A stretch of DNA of 64,000 bases from Polaromonas sp. JS666. Its GTDB lineage: Bacteria; Pseudomonadota; Gammaproteobacteria; Burkholderiales; Burkholderiaceae_C. The notes beneath the pieces are model-generated. The model saw only the letters and a program-made list of their open reading frames with translations. It did no database searches and was not told the origin of the DNA. This document shows positions 47,501-55,482 of the stretch, one piece after another. The stretch is taken from contig NC_007948.1 of assembly GCF_000013865.1 (NCBI RefSeq), positions 2,728,001-2,792,000 of the forward strand. Reading direction: 5' to 3'. Both the position numbers and the translations under genes were made by a program. The first letter of the stretch is position 1; the number at the start of each line of letters is the position of its first letter.

Positions 47501-50500
47501 TGGCAAGGCTCGCGTCAAGGCCAGCGCGATCGCCTCCGGCGAGATTGCTCGCGCCGCCCGCGCAGCGCTTGGATATCTTGAGCAGGCCCAACCACGAGCC
47601 AGTGACGAGCACTATGCGATGTATCAGATTTCGGTAGCCACTCCGGTGCTTGGCAAGGCGTTGATCCAGGCTGCGGCGCTTTGCGGGCAGAACGAGTTCT
47701 TGGCCGTATTGGCAGAGTTCGATCGCGCGTTCGCGACTCCGAACGCCACCAGGGGGCGCCGCAACAGCCTTCGCAGAGAGGTCGCGGTCGAGGTCTTCCG
47801 GGTCAACGGCGACAGCGAGGAGGCATCACGCAGGCTGGAACCGCTTGTCGAGCAACTGGTGGAAGACACCCCATCCATGCAACTGGATAGCTTGGCGGTT
47901 CTGGCGGCTTGCTTCGCTCGAGTCGGCAACGTGCCACGCGCACGAGAGCTCCTCTCTCGGCTACCTGCCGAAACACTGGGCTACGCGCTAGCTGCGAAGA
48001 AGGACCCGCAATATGTGACGTGGATGGAAGTGCTCGAGTCTGCAAATGCCGCTGACCCGACACGCCGAGCTGAACGGGTCGCCTTTCTGCTGCGTCAGAT
48101 CGACGGAATGATGCGTACCGAAGGCAGTGGCGCTGCGTACCGCATCGCCTCGCGACTGATGACAGAGGCATCGATATTCGACCCTGGATTCGGACTGGCT
48201 GCGGCAAGAGCTCTAGTCGAGTCGGGAACGACTGGCTGGGCCGCTCTCACGAACGCGCTGTTGCAGGGGATGGTGCGAAGGCGGCCGGGGCGAGTTCAAG
48301 CGTGCGTCGTCACGTGGTGTGCCCTTGCCCTGCCCTACTACATCGAGCCTCACTATCGCGAAGAGCGTTTGGGTGAGTTCTTGGACGCTGCAGTCGGTGC
48401 ATCTACCAAAGAAGATGCCCCAGAGGTGGTCGCAGCGTTGAGAGCGGCAATCGAGGCCGAGTCCCGCGCGCATGAGCGTGTCGCTTTGCTCGAGCGACTC
48501 AGGACCGCTGCTCGGAAGAAGGAAGGCGCAGACGGCACGCTGGACGAAGCTGTCTTACGCTGGCAAGCCGAGTCACCGCCTCCGCGACACTCCTACACTC
48601 CGTCGCGTTATGACGACGTGACCACACTCGCCGAGCTGAAGGTTCACCTTGAACGTGACGGAGCTTCAAAGGATCTCGGCTATGAGGCCAACCGTGCCTT
48701 CAATCGATTGGCACCTGAGGCCGGTTTTGCCCAGGCAATGGAAGTTTTCGAACGCTGGCCATCGATCGGGCGAGACTCTCGTGCACGATTTGTCCTCATC
48801 ACCTTGGCCATCGATGCGGATCAAACCGAGGTGGCAAAGCGCTTGATAAATGACTACGCCACTGAAACAGATGATCGAGCGACTTGGACCGAGTGGACCG
48901 GGGGCAGCACATTGCGCTACTTTCGGGCGCGCGTGCGGATGGAAGGTTCCGCCGTAAAGCGGGAGGCATATGAGAACCTGGCCGCGTCGCTGGCGGCAGA
49001 CAGGGAGTCCATCACCTCGGTCATGCTTGAGTTGGACAACATCGTGCCAACCATTGCAGAAGCGCCGGACTGGCCGGCCATGTGGAACTGGCTCGCCGAA
49101 CAGCTTGGCACCACGCGCGAGCACACCCTTGGCCGGCAGTTCGAAAGTGATGCGCAGGCGTCCCTGAGTGACGAGGATGCCCTTGCCGAACTCTTCCGTT
49201 GGGCAGCGGGCCTGCCATTGCCTGAGCTTCGTCGCCACGTACGAGTCGGTGCATTGCACCTCAATGCTCTGTCTGGCGGGGGCCTGGTCTTCGAAAAACT
49301 GGTGCGGCTGCTCCTCGCCGGCAAAAATGACGACCCCGCGGAGGCGATCCAGCTACTTCTCTTGGATACAACGGATTCCCTGGAGCATATGCTGCGAGAC
49401 GAAATTGTCGCGCTGGCGGACCATCCCGACTATGCCGTGGCTGAGCCCGCGACAATCCTTGCGAGTCGCTGGGGACGCCAAGCGCAAATAACACGCGGCG
49501 AGCTGCCTGCGTTCTATCGCATTGTCCTAAACGAGAGCGACGAGGCATCGGAGCCACCTCAACTCGTCGATCCAGATTCGGGCGCCATGCTCGTGGAGAG
49601 CCCCTTCGGCTGGACCTTCCCGTTCGAGGGTCTGGTCAACATCTTGGCCCAGTCGGGCGTGTCTGAAGAACACGTTCGATATCGCTGCAGTATGCTGATC
49701 GATCAATGGGGCGGCTTGGAAGCGTTTGGTCAGCCAGCCACAGACCGGCTGCAGGCGGAACTGCGCCGTCTGGACATGAAAATGACGTTCAACAAGCCGC
49801 ATGCCGTCGTGGCAGGTCGGGCGCTGCGCTACGTTGCGGGTGAGCTGCGACGGGCTGGCTTGATCGACTACAGGGCAGTACAGGCCCTGCTCTATCACAT
49901 GGGGTTCCCCGCTCCTCGTCTGCTCGTGCCCTCTCCGTTGCCAAGACCACCCTATTTGCTCAGGCCTTCCGAGGACACCTCTGGTTGGGGGGAGGTCGTC
50001 GAAAAATGGCTGCAAGGCGTTACCGGGGACGTCCGCCGATGGACGGCGGGCGGTGACACCGTCATCGCGGAAGTCTGCGCGTTCTATGTTCGCAATGCGT
50101 TCCGTGAGTACAGGCTCGAGCGATTGCGCGCGCCATTCCTGGAAGTCGGTGTTCGTGACAGCTTAGCGGAATGGTTTGAACTTCTGCCGCGGGCGAGATG
50201 GGCTGACGGAGTCAAAGCTATGACCAGGGACCCTGCGCCGACGATCGTACGCCGCTTTTCCGATAGCGTCATGTCCTTGGTACCTCGGTACCAGCTTGTG
50301 ATCTGCCCATACTGGCTACGACGCCTTGGTTGGCACTCCCACGAAAACAACTGGCTCGTCTATGTCGACGGGAGCGGCGACCTGATGGCGCGGATAGTGT
50401 GGTGGCGTGACGGCGGCCCGGTCGACGTCGACGACGACGTCATCTGGGGCGAAGGTGTCTACGTAAGCCTCACGGCTGAGGGGCGCCGACAACTTGAGGC

Positions 50501-50603
50501 CATCGCGGGGTCGTTGACCATCCTCGTCAATGCGCGCAGAGGCTTCAAGCCTCCTCCCAACGATGGCGAGGCTCAGTCGAGGGGCGCTTCGTCACGGGAA
50601 TAG
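44559..50603 (+). CDS. Giant nuclease-STAND NTPase, Avs-like antiviral sensor (2,014 residues)
   Basis: Three parts can be seen. Residues about 28-230 resemble a DUF4297/Cap4-type PD-(D/E)xK nuclease: GYGRQYEAS at 30-38, then ADDLVL with Asp 65/66, then HQFK with Gln 79 and Lys 81. Residues about 265-620 form a STAND NTPase with Walker A GPPGAGKS (292-299), Walker B VVDGLDH (Asp 389 and Asp 392) and a GHPL motif at 481-484. The remaining 1,400 residues are Ala/Leu/Arg-rich helical repeats with no named domain, as expected for a ligand sensor. In known Avs proteins the sensor binds a phage protein, the STAND core oligomerises and the nuclease cuts DNA. A stop codon lies directly before the ATG, and no Shine-Dalgarno sequence is visible. 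No partner gene adjoins it. Antiviral function is inference from architecture. Confidence 0.85.
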   Translation: MKKERRPIAKAKKTQAAVPPGEGERRAQRGYGRQYEASAAAIYAGLDSGDLQWVGLADRAAGIADDLVLGLTGRVVGHQFKTSQFADRFRLQTLLMGAEGLLKPLAAAWQFLRKSHPDETVEIRLVTNDYPSTTDVLVKGAGNHSAAFLVEFEAHPRRTLAEWRTTKWQPFIDTLVAASGLDEPGFEAFLQGFRLLHGAAADFVRTHNLSPDGVRLASEIARLLPKLVADGREKDHWTRAELLRDLDWRDTAIARHVHQFPIGAYVQRNVETEEALRGAIRSASSGYISLVGPPGAGKSTLLQTSIEAEGGVFLVRYLAYVPGVGQGVGRGEADDFLEDISTQLKRSGLAGIRFRDISLHERRGQFGTLLRQAGERFQREGVRTLIVVDGLDHVPREERPERSFLAELPLPTAIPEGVLFILGTQRLDLQDLKAAVQDQAGADRRKVLVTPLRPEAVHRMADLVGLDPNVSRQAVFELSHGHPLVTRYLLEALRDADASGRDALLGGSLTFEGDIETVYESAWRGISDDEEAQRVLGYIARAEEPMPLDLLARAIPEHAIERALRSTKHLLSDTAQGWSTFHNSFRLFILRKPRMRFGKPDPSYSGQVYGELAKLASEAPPTTTQRWLELRYLARASRHAEVLALALPARFRQQLAEGRSFTELVADIRLAFAAAREIYDPVVVFRLLLARDEIGRRSGALEQAPAIVDALLAIEDLDGAQAFAEEIGAEGYKVVDALIARGQFARARGLFDKLEPLQQLLSGQLQGHDLHHQSSELTQWAQRVVNFRDADQINLAIDRLAKAAIRPGVEQDDAPNAELARELRYGVVMAVVTSRPDSDAEEVCRLYGAPREFATALTVHAALSAARAGSPAKAMGLLRKALAHEHFADVPNSWRRRIGIVAAVHGDTEIARTIFDGLVVPTVAEMDNQTDDALSEHTARAVLEHAELAAMLGLSVAAVSASKRAVLRPLQLHANAIGSLLGKARVKASAIASGEIARAARAALGYLEQAQPRASDEHYAMYQISVATPVLGKALIQAAALCGQNEFLAVLAEFDRAFATPNATRGRRNSLRREVAVEVFRVNGDSEEASRRLEPLVEQLVEDTPSMQLDSLAVLAACFARVGNVPRARELLSRLPAETLGYALAAKKDPQYVTWMEVLESANAADPTRRAERVAFLLRQIDGMMRTEGSGAAYRIASRLMTEASIFDPGFGLAAARALVESGTTGWAALTNALLQGMVRRRPGRVQACVVTWCALALPYYIEPHYREERLGEFLDAAVGASTKEDAPEVVAALRAAIEAESRAHERVALLERLRTAARKKEGADGTLDEAVLRWQAESPPPRHSYTPSRYDDVTTLAELKVHLERDGASKDLGYEANRAFNRLAPEAGFAQAMEVFERWPSIGRDSRARFVLITLAIDADQTEVAKRLINDYATETDDRATWTEWTGGSTLRYFRARVRMEGSAVKREAYENLAASLAADRESITSVMLELDNIVPTIAEAPDWPAMWNWLAEQLGTTREHTLGRQFESDAQASLSDEDALAELFRWAAGLPLPELRRHVRVGALHLNALSGGGLVFEKLVRLLLAGKNDDPAEAIQLLLLDTTDSLEHMLRDEIVALADHPDYAVAEPATILASRWGRQAQITRGELPAFYRIVLNESDEASEPPQLVDPDSGAMLVESPFGWTFPFEGLVNILAQSGVSEEHVRYRCSMLIDQWGGLEAFGQPATDRLQAELRRLDMKMTFNKPHAVVAGRALRYVAGELRRAGLIDYRAVQALLYHMGFPAPRLLVPSPLPRPPYLLRPSEDTSGWGEVVEKWLQGVTGDVRRWTAGGDTVIAEVCAFYVRNAFREYRLERLRAPFLEVGVRDSLAEWFELLPRARWADGVKAMTRDPAPTIVRRFSDSVMSLVPRYQLVICPYWLRRLGWHSHENNWLVYVDGSGDLMARIVWWRDGGPVDVDDDVIWGEGVYVSLTAEGRRQLEAIAGSLTILVNARRGFKPPPNDGEAQSRGASSRE

Positions 50604-50644
50604 CGTTCAAGGCCCAACGCGATCGTCCTCGAAGGACAGAGGCA

Positions 50645-50731
50645 TTAGACGGCGAAGTCCTCGATCTTCTGGCCTGCCTCGATGGCGCTGGCAAACCAGC
50701 GCGGCTTCGCGAGCAACACGGCGTCGCAGTT
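50645..50731 (-). pseudogene. C-terminal fragment of an unidentified protein
   Basis: The minus strand reads DAVLLAKPRWFASAIEAG and continues to IEDFAV with a TAG stop. The composition looks like real protein, while the codons before it run into degenerate repeat sequence. I do not recognise the family. Confidence 0.3.
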
Positions 50732-50910
50732 CGTGAGCGTCCGCTTTGAAGGAGACCTCCGAAAGTCTCCTTCTGGCCGAGAGTGTGAGGTCGCTACCGC
50801 GCCCGTAAGCTGCCCTACGCGGCGAGAGCCTGATCTTCCAAAGGCTGCTTTCGGCCAACATGGGGAACCACGGCTGACGGCCACAAGCCGACCTTCCCGA
50901 AGGTCCGCTA

Positions 50911-51051
50911 TGGAACATTGAAACGAAGTATCAGTACAAGCTCGTTCTCACGACGTCTTCCGGCGAAACGCCGGTTCTCGTGAGTGTGAGGGCTGACGAC
51001 ATTTTGCCGGTCGAAAAGGCGCTCACAGATGCGATCGTCTATCGTGGCTGA
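50911..51051 (+). pseudogene. C-terminal fragment of a DUF6232-like protein
   Basis: The plus strand reads WNIETKYQYKLVLTTSSGE and later ADDILPVEKALTDAIVYRG, then a TGA stop. This matches my recollection of the end of small DUF6232 membrane proteins, which finish in a similar DALNDAIVHRG-like segment. The N-terminal part with the membrane helices is missing and no start codon is present. Confidence 0.5.
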
Positions 51052-51259
51052 GCGCTCCAACTTGTCAATCGACACGGACCCACACCTGCAGGAGGCGGCT
51101 TCGCCGCAAGAGGTGGTGGTCCGGTCATTTTTACGTTGACGCAGACCAGTGAGCGGCGCTACTATGAGCACGGCGTGAGAGCCATCATCATATGGTAAGC
51201 CGGCCGGCTGAATTGACCAGGATGCAATCCCGCCACACGAAAGACAGGAGGACCACGCC

Positions 51260-52135
51260 ATGATGTCTCGGATGCTTCCTTTCCTCGCGGTTATTGTGCT
51301 CGTGTTTTCCGGCTGCGCGTCCCGGATGGCAGCACGCACACAGGGCTGGCAGCTGCCGCTCGGCAACGGCACGGTCTCGAGCTACGCCGAGTTCGACGAC
51401 CAGGGTAATCCCGCCGCCATCGGCGTCCACTGGTCGGCGGCGGCGCTCGAAGGGCTTCCGAGCGGCTCCGACAACCATCGGTGCTTCAATCGCGACAAGG
51501 AAGGCAAGCTCTCCGCGGAGACCAAGTGCCAGCACACTTACGAGCACGTGATCCCACTGCCGGACACCGTCGTCCGTCGCGCCGACTTCCCGTTCAAGTG
51601 GGTGCTCTTGAACTGGAATCCGGCCGGCCACATTCCGCCCGGCATCTACGACGTCCCGCACTTCGACGTGCACTTCCAGATGGCGCCCATCGCGAAGATC
51701 TTTTCCATCGAGCCTGGTCCGTGTGGGCCCGAGTTCGTGCGCTGCGACCAGTTCCAGATGGGCAAGAAGGCGGTGCCGGCCAACTACATGCATCCTGACT
51801 TCAAGGACGTCGACGCGGTGGTCCCGGCGATGGGCAATCACCTGATCGACCTGACCGGCCCCGAGTTTAGCAAGCAGCCGTTCACTCGGAGCTTCATCTA
51901 CGGTGTCTTCGACGGTCACGTGATCTTCTGGGAGGAGATGGTGACGCGCACGCATCTGCTCCGCAAGCCGAACACCTGCGTGCCCATCAAGGCGCCGCGG
52001 GCGGTGGCTCAGCGTGGCTTCTATCCGACGGTCTCGTGCGTGCGTCACGATGCCGCGACGGGCGGTTACACCGTCTCGATGGAGAAGTTTGTCCTCCGGG
52101 AGGCGAGCCCGCCGGAGCCGCAAGCGTCGAAATGA
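51260..52135 (+). CDS. TTHB210-like (DUF5602) lipoprotein
   Basis: This 291-residue protein starts with a lipoprotein signal whose lipobox is VFSGC (Cys 19). It contains the HFDVHFQM segment with closely spaced histidines preceded by IPPGIYDVPH, the hallmark of TTHB210-like proteins, which are secreted and of unknown function. Further His, Asp and Glu residues (MHPDFKDVDAVVPAMGNHLIDL) could bind a metal. A ribosome site, AGGAGG, lies a few bases upstream of the ATG. It stands alone between two decayed stretches. Confidence 0.75.
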   Translation: MMSRMLPFLAVIVLVFSGCASRMAARTQGWQLPLGNGTVSSYAEFDDQGNPAAIGVHWSAAALEGLPSGSDNHRCFNRDKEGKLSAETKCQHTYEHVIPLPDTVVRRADFPFKWVLLNWNPAGHIPPGIYDVPHFDVHFQMAPIAKIFSIEPGPCGPEFVRCDQFQMGKKAVPANYMHPDFKDVDAVVPAMGNHLIDLTGPEFSKQPFTRSFIYGVFDGHVIFWEEMVTRTHLLRKPNTCVPIKAPRAVAQRGFYPTVSCVRHDAATGGYTVSMEKFVLREASPPEPQASK

Positions 52136-52819
52136 CTTCGAAGAGGGCCCCTGCGCAATGAGCGACCAAACAGCTGGTCGCCGATTAAAGCCTTTAAGAG
52201 GTTGGTTGCCTGCCCAACAGGTCCGTCGACGGACGCGGAGCTTGCCTCGTTTTCGTTGGCACTTTCACCTAACGATCGACCGCTTTGGGGTGTTCAATCA
52301 GCGGGCGCGAATGCCCGCTCAGGGTCGGCAGTTCCAGTTGGAGCCCTTGACCAGCGGACATTCGATCGGCCTTCGACTTCGAATGGCGTCGGCCGCGATT
52401 GATCTGCCGTCCTGGAGCAGCTTTGCCGGGCGCCGGCGACCGGCTATGTCTGCAGTACCTTGGGACCAGCCATTAGTGCCGCAATCGCCTGGGTGCCTGA
52501 ATGACCAGAAAGGAGCCGAGACCGTGAGCTCAGCCGCCGACCGCGATCGACCGGACACGCTGCATTACGGGCACTCAAGCGGGACGCGTTGACCGGCTAA
52601 TGCGGGGTCGGAAGTTGCCTTTCGCCCCCAGCCGGAATCTGCCAGGTTCTCCGTTCGACACCCACACACCTAAGCGGTCATTCAGGCCGCTACCCTTGCA
52701 CACCCACTTTGCGCGCAGGGGGGACTCTGCTCCGCGCTTGACCCCAAGCAGGGTTGGGGGCTTAGCATGGGTGACGTCCCTCAAGGGACCGCACCACTTG
52801 CCTGACTTCGAGGAGGACC
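52136..52819. other. Gene-free stretch between lipoprotein and VOC gene
   Basis: No open frame here looks like a real protein. The stretch 52250-52420 has the look of the same degenerate repeat seen beside the STAND gene. A short CCCTCAAGGG hairpin lies near 52779. Confidence 0.5.
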
Positions 52820-53212
52820 ATGTCCATTCAGCTGAATCACACGATTGTTCCGGCCCGCGACCCACAGGCGTCGGCGGCCTTCCTGGCCGAAATTCTCGAC
52901 CGTCCGGCGCCCGTCATATTCGGCCCGTTCCACGGCGTCGAGCTTGACAACGGCGTCACCCTCGACTTCATGCGTGTCGATGGCGACATCGCTTGGCAAC
53001 ACTACGCCTTTCTCGTCAGCGAGGACGACTTCGATGAGATTTTCGGACGCATCCGCGAGCGCGGGCTCCCCTACTGGGCCGATCCCGGCCATCACCAGCC
53101 CGGCAAGATCAACCACGGCGATGGCGGCCGCGGTGTCTACTGGAGCGACCCTGACGGCCACAACCTCGAGATACTCACCCGTCCCTATGGCAGTGGCGGC
53201 AGCGGCGGCTGA
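52820..53212 (+). CDS. VOC-fold (glyoxalase/bleomycin-resistance) protein
   Basis: This 130-residue protein has the paired beta-alpha-beta modules of the vicinal oxygen chelate superfamily. It starts MSIQLNHTIVPARDPQASAAF and ends with the metal-site region VYWSDPDGHNLEILTRPY. The candidate metal ligands are His 7, the His in WQHYAF and the Glu in LEIL. Its substrate is unknown. A GAGGAGG ribosome site precedes it. It closely resembles the VOC protein at 55472. Confidence 0.82.
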   Translation: MSIQLNHTIVPARDPQASAAFLAEILDRPAPVIFGPFHGVELDNGVTLDFMRVDGDIAWQHYAFLVSEDDFDEIFGRIRERGLPYWADPGHHQPGKINHGDGGRGVYWSDPDGHNLEILTRPYGSGGSGG

Positions 53213-53247
53213 CCTGGCAGGTGTCCCGGGCTCTGTCGGCCCCAGCA

Positions 53248-53922
53248 TCAGCCGGGCTCGGCATCCTCGAGCAGCGAGAACCGCACCGGCAGGATATCCC
53301 TGGTCGATACCGCATCGCTGGCGTCTTTCTCGACCAGGATGAGTTGCTGATCGTTGGGCAGACCGGCGGGTATCACCATCTTGCCGCCGGGTTTCAACTG
53401 GTAGATGAGCGGTGGCGGGATCAGATCGGGCGCCGCCGTGACGATCACCTTGTCGAACGGCGCGTGTTCGGGCCACCCGCCGCAGCCGTTGCCAATCTTG
53501 ATATCGACGTTGGTATAACCGTGTCGGGCCAGCCGTTGCCGAGCCTGCACAGCCATCTCTTCAATGATTTCAATGCTGTAAACGTGCTGCGCAAGTTCCG
53601 CCAGGATGGCTGTCTGGTAACCAAGCCCGGTGCCGATCTCGAGGACCGTGTCGGTCGGGCGCAGCTCAAGCAGGTCGGTCATTACTGCGACGATGAACGG
53701 CTGCGAGATTGTCTTGTCGAAGCAGCTTGGCAGGGGCGTGTCGGCGTAGGCGTAGGGCCGCAGTTCGAGCAGAACGAACTCGTGGCGCGGCACCTTGGCC
53801 ATGGCGTTCATGACCCGCGGATCCAGCACCGCTTTGCCCAACTGCGTGCTGACAAAAGCTGTCTTGGCGGCGATTTCCGCGATCATGGACTGGCGCAGGA
53901 CAGAGAAGTCCGGTTCGGTCAT
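53248..53922 (-). CDS. pcm: Protein-L-isoaspartate O-methyltransferase
   Basis: Pcm methylates isoaspartyl residues so that damaged proteins can be repaired. The 224-residue protein has the SAM-binding motif VLEIGTGLGYQTAILAEL and the substrate-site region PLPSCFDKTISQPFIVAVM. It also has MVIPAGLPNDQQLILVEK near the end. The start is the ATG at 53922, with AGGAGG five bases upstream. A longer frame has no ribosome site. It converges on the VOC gene with a 35-base gap. Core pcm copies usually sit beside surE or rpoS, so this isolated copy may be an accessory paralogue. Confidence 0.88.
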   Translation of the reverse strand: MTEPDFSVLRQSMIAEIAAKTAFVSTQLGKAVLDPRVMNAMAKVPRHEFVLLELRPYAYADTPLPSCFDKTISQPFIVAVMTDLLELRPTDTVLEIGTGLGYQTAILAELAQHVYSIEIIEEMAVQARQRLARHGYTNVDIKIGNGCGGWPEHAPFDKVIVTAAPDLIPPPLIYQLKPGGKMVIPAGLPNDQQLILVEKDASDAVSTRDILPVRFSLLEDAEPG

Positions 53923-54210
53923 GGTGCCTCCTGAAGGAAGTGGCACGGACACATTCATCCTACGCCCGCTTCCCGGGTAAATGCAAGGCACTGACTTGGC
54001 ATGCAGTTGGCGTGCGCAAGCCCACTGCATGAGTCAAGTGGCGGCTGGCGGCCAGAAAGCAGACTCCCAACGACCGCGGTCGTCAGGTGAACGGACTATG
54101 ATGAAGCAAGGGGAAATAAGAGCGAAGAGCGGTAGCGCTCTGCGCTGCCTCTGCGCACGCGCGCCACGGATTTCGTGACGCCGGGCCCGGTTCTTCTGGA
54201 GCGTTGACCC

Positions 54211-54855
54211 ATGGGCAAAAACAGTCGTCAGTGGTCAGAGGCGTCGGAAGTCATTTCGATGTTTCCCAGCCTGGTCTGGAAGACCCAGATTGAGCCACGC
54301 CTGCGTGATGCCATGCGCGTACAAATCCTGGCAGCGCTGGCCGACATGAGGCAGGGTGCGCCCCCGCTTGAGGCGGGCCAGGGCTGGCAATCGGTACAGG
54401 ATTTCCACCAACACGAGGCCATGCGCGAACTCGTCTCGTGCATCGACCACTGCGCGGCGGGCGTTCTCCGATTCCTGTGTATTGGCGCTGCGGACTACGA
54501 AATCACCGGCTGCTGGGCCACCGTTTTGGCACCCGGCGCATCCCACAAGCTGCACAGCCACCCCAACAATTTTCTCAGCGGCGTTTACTACGTCCGCACC
54601 GGCGAAGGTGCCAACACCATTAACTTCCACGACCCCAGAAAACAGGCCAACGTCATCAGGCCGCCAGTCACCGAACTCACGGCGCAGAACACGGACCAGG
54701 TCGTGGTCCAGGTGCGCGAGGGCACGCTTTTATTGTTCCCCTCCTACCTGGAGCACTCCGTCGATGCCAACGGGAGCGCTGACGAGAGAGTCAGCATCAG
54801 CTTCAATCTGATGTTCTCTTCGTTCGCGCAGCGGCTCAGCAAGCCGCTGTGGTGA
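54211..54855 (+). CDS. Putative 2OG-Fe(II) oxygenase (TIGR02466 type)
   Basis: This 214-residue protein has the double-stranded beta-helix pattern of this family: FPSLVWKTQI near the start, LHSHPNNFLSGVYYV with His 115/117, and then LLFPSYLEHSVDAN with His 182. ERVSISFNLMF follows with Arg 193, likely to bind the 2-oxoglutarate carboxylate. The enzyme should be an iron-dependent hydroxylase. Members are common in bacteria and phages, and the substrate is unknown. Confidence 0.8.
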   Translation: MGKNSRQWSEASEVISMFPSLVWKTQIEPRLRDAMRVQILAALADMRQGAPPLEAGQGWQSVQDFHQHEAMRELVSCIDHCAAGVLRFLCIGAADYEITGCWATVLAPGASHKLHSHPNNFLSGVYYVRTGEGANTINFHDPRKQANVIRPPVTELTAQNTDQVVVQVREGTLLLFPSYLEHSVDANGSADERVSISFNLMFSSFAQRLSKPLW

Positions 54856-54890
54856 GGGCGTTCGAAGCGCAAAGGAATCCAGGAGGCTGG

Positions 54891-54918
54891 CCGTACTACC
54901 GTACTACCGTACTACCGT
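54891..54918. repeat. 8-base tandem repeat, 3.5 copies
   Basis: The unit CCGTACTA is repeated three and a half times without error, just after the 2OG oxygenase gene. The surrounding 54856-55128 gap has two A-runs (AAAAAAA) near 55050-55070 and no gene. Confidence 0.9.
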
Positions 54919-55128
54919 CAGCCATCAGGCGCCCTACCCCTTTCAGGCAGATCGGCCCCGTTTCAACGCGGCGTGCCTTCACGCCAGCGAAGGGAAACGG
55001 CCACCAGGGAAATGCATGGCCATTGACGATTTCCCCTCGCACCTGAGCACAAAAAAACCGTCCCCAAAAAAAACGATCACGCACTGTCGCCAGACTTCAT
55101 GGGATGCCCCAGTCAGGTCAGACGCTAC

Positions 55129-55482
55129 TCACGCCTTCAGTTCGACTACATACGATATCAGGCGCTGAATCATTGAGCCCCGCATTTCAAAAACATCGCA
55201 GAAAACTGCGTCAAGAACACCCCCATCCCTCCTGGCGCATTGCACAGTACCCTCCGCCACCACGACGTCACCCTCTTCGGTCAGGCGAGTGACTCCTATG
55301 GTTGGCCTTCCCACGAATGCATCGTTCTCGATCTCCCTGTCAAAGGGCGCTTTTCCCCGCAGGTGAACCGCGCCCGGAATGATCCATTCCACATCATCGG
55401 TCAGGCACGAGAAAACGCCCGCATGGTCAGACCGGGCGAACCAATTGGCGGGTCTCCACCAGGCGAAGGAGTCAGGCGCCAC
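55129..55482 (-). CDS. SnoaL/NTF2-like protein
   Basis: This 117-residue protein fits the cone-shaped SnoaL-like fold: a short helix region (WFARSDHAGVFSCLTDDVEWIIPG), a charged turn (PFDREIENDAF) and a beta-sheet half with EGDVVVAEGTVQCARRDG and DVFEMRGSMIQRLISYVVE. Such proteins include isomerases, cyclases and many of unknown role. It overlaps the preceding VOC gene by 11 bases, so the two are likely coupled and may act on the same small molecule. Confidence 0.78.
   Translation of the reverse strand: MAPDSFAWWRPANWFARSDHAGVFSCLTDDVEWIIPGAVHLRGKAPFDREIENDAFVGRPTIGVTRLTEEGDVVVAEGTVQCARRDGGVLDAVFCDVFEMRGSMIQRLISYVVELKA

Larger units (their letters stand above)
50604..51259. other. Decayed stretch after the STAND gene
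   Basis: Apart from the two gene fragments listed separately, this holds degenerate repeat sequence (50735-50900, with CCGCTTTGAAGG and CTGCTTTCGGCCAA) and a small hairpin, GGCTTCGCC, near 51092. No intact gene is seen. Confidence 0.6.

Noticed and set aside
52205..52280. attC-like pieces (GCCCAAC, ACCTAACG) after the lipoprotein gene
   Set aside because: The matching GTTRRRY ends are not at the right places and no integrase gene or cassette array is present.
52014..52592. 192-codon plus-strand frame after the TTHB210-like gene
   Set aside because: It starts inside the lipoprotein gene and the rest is Arg/Ser/Pro-rich without motifs. No ribosome site was seen.
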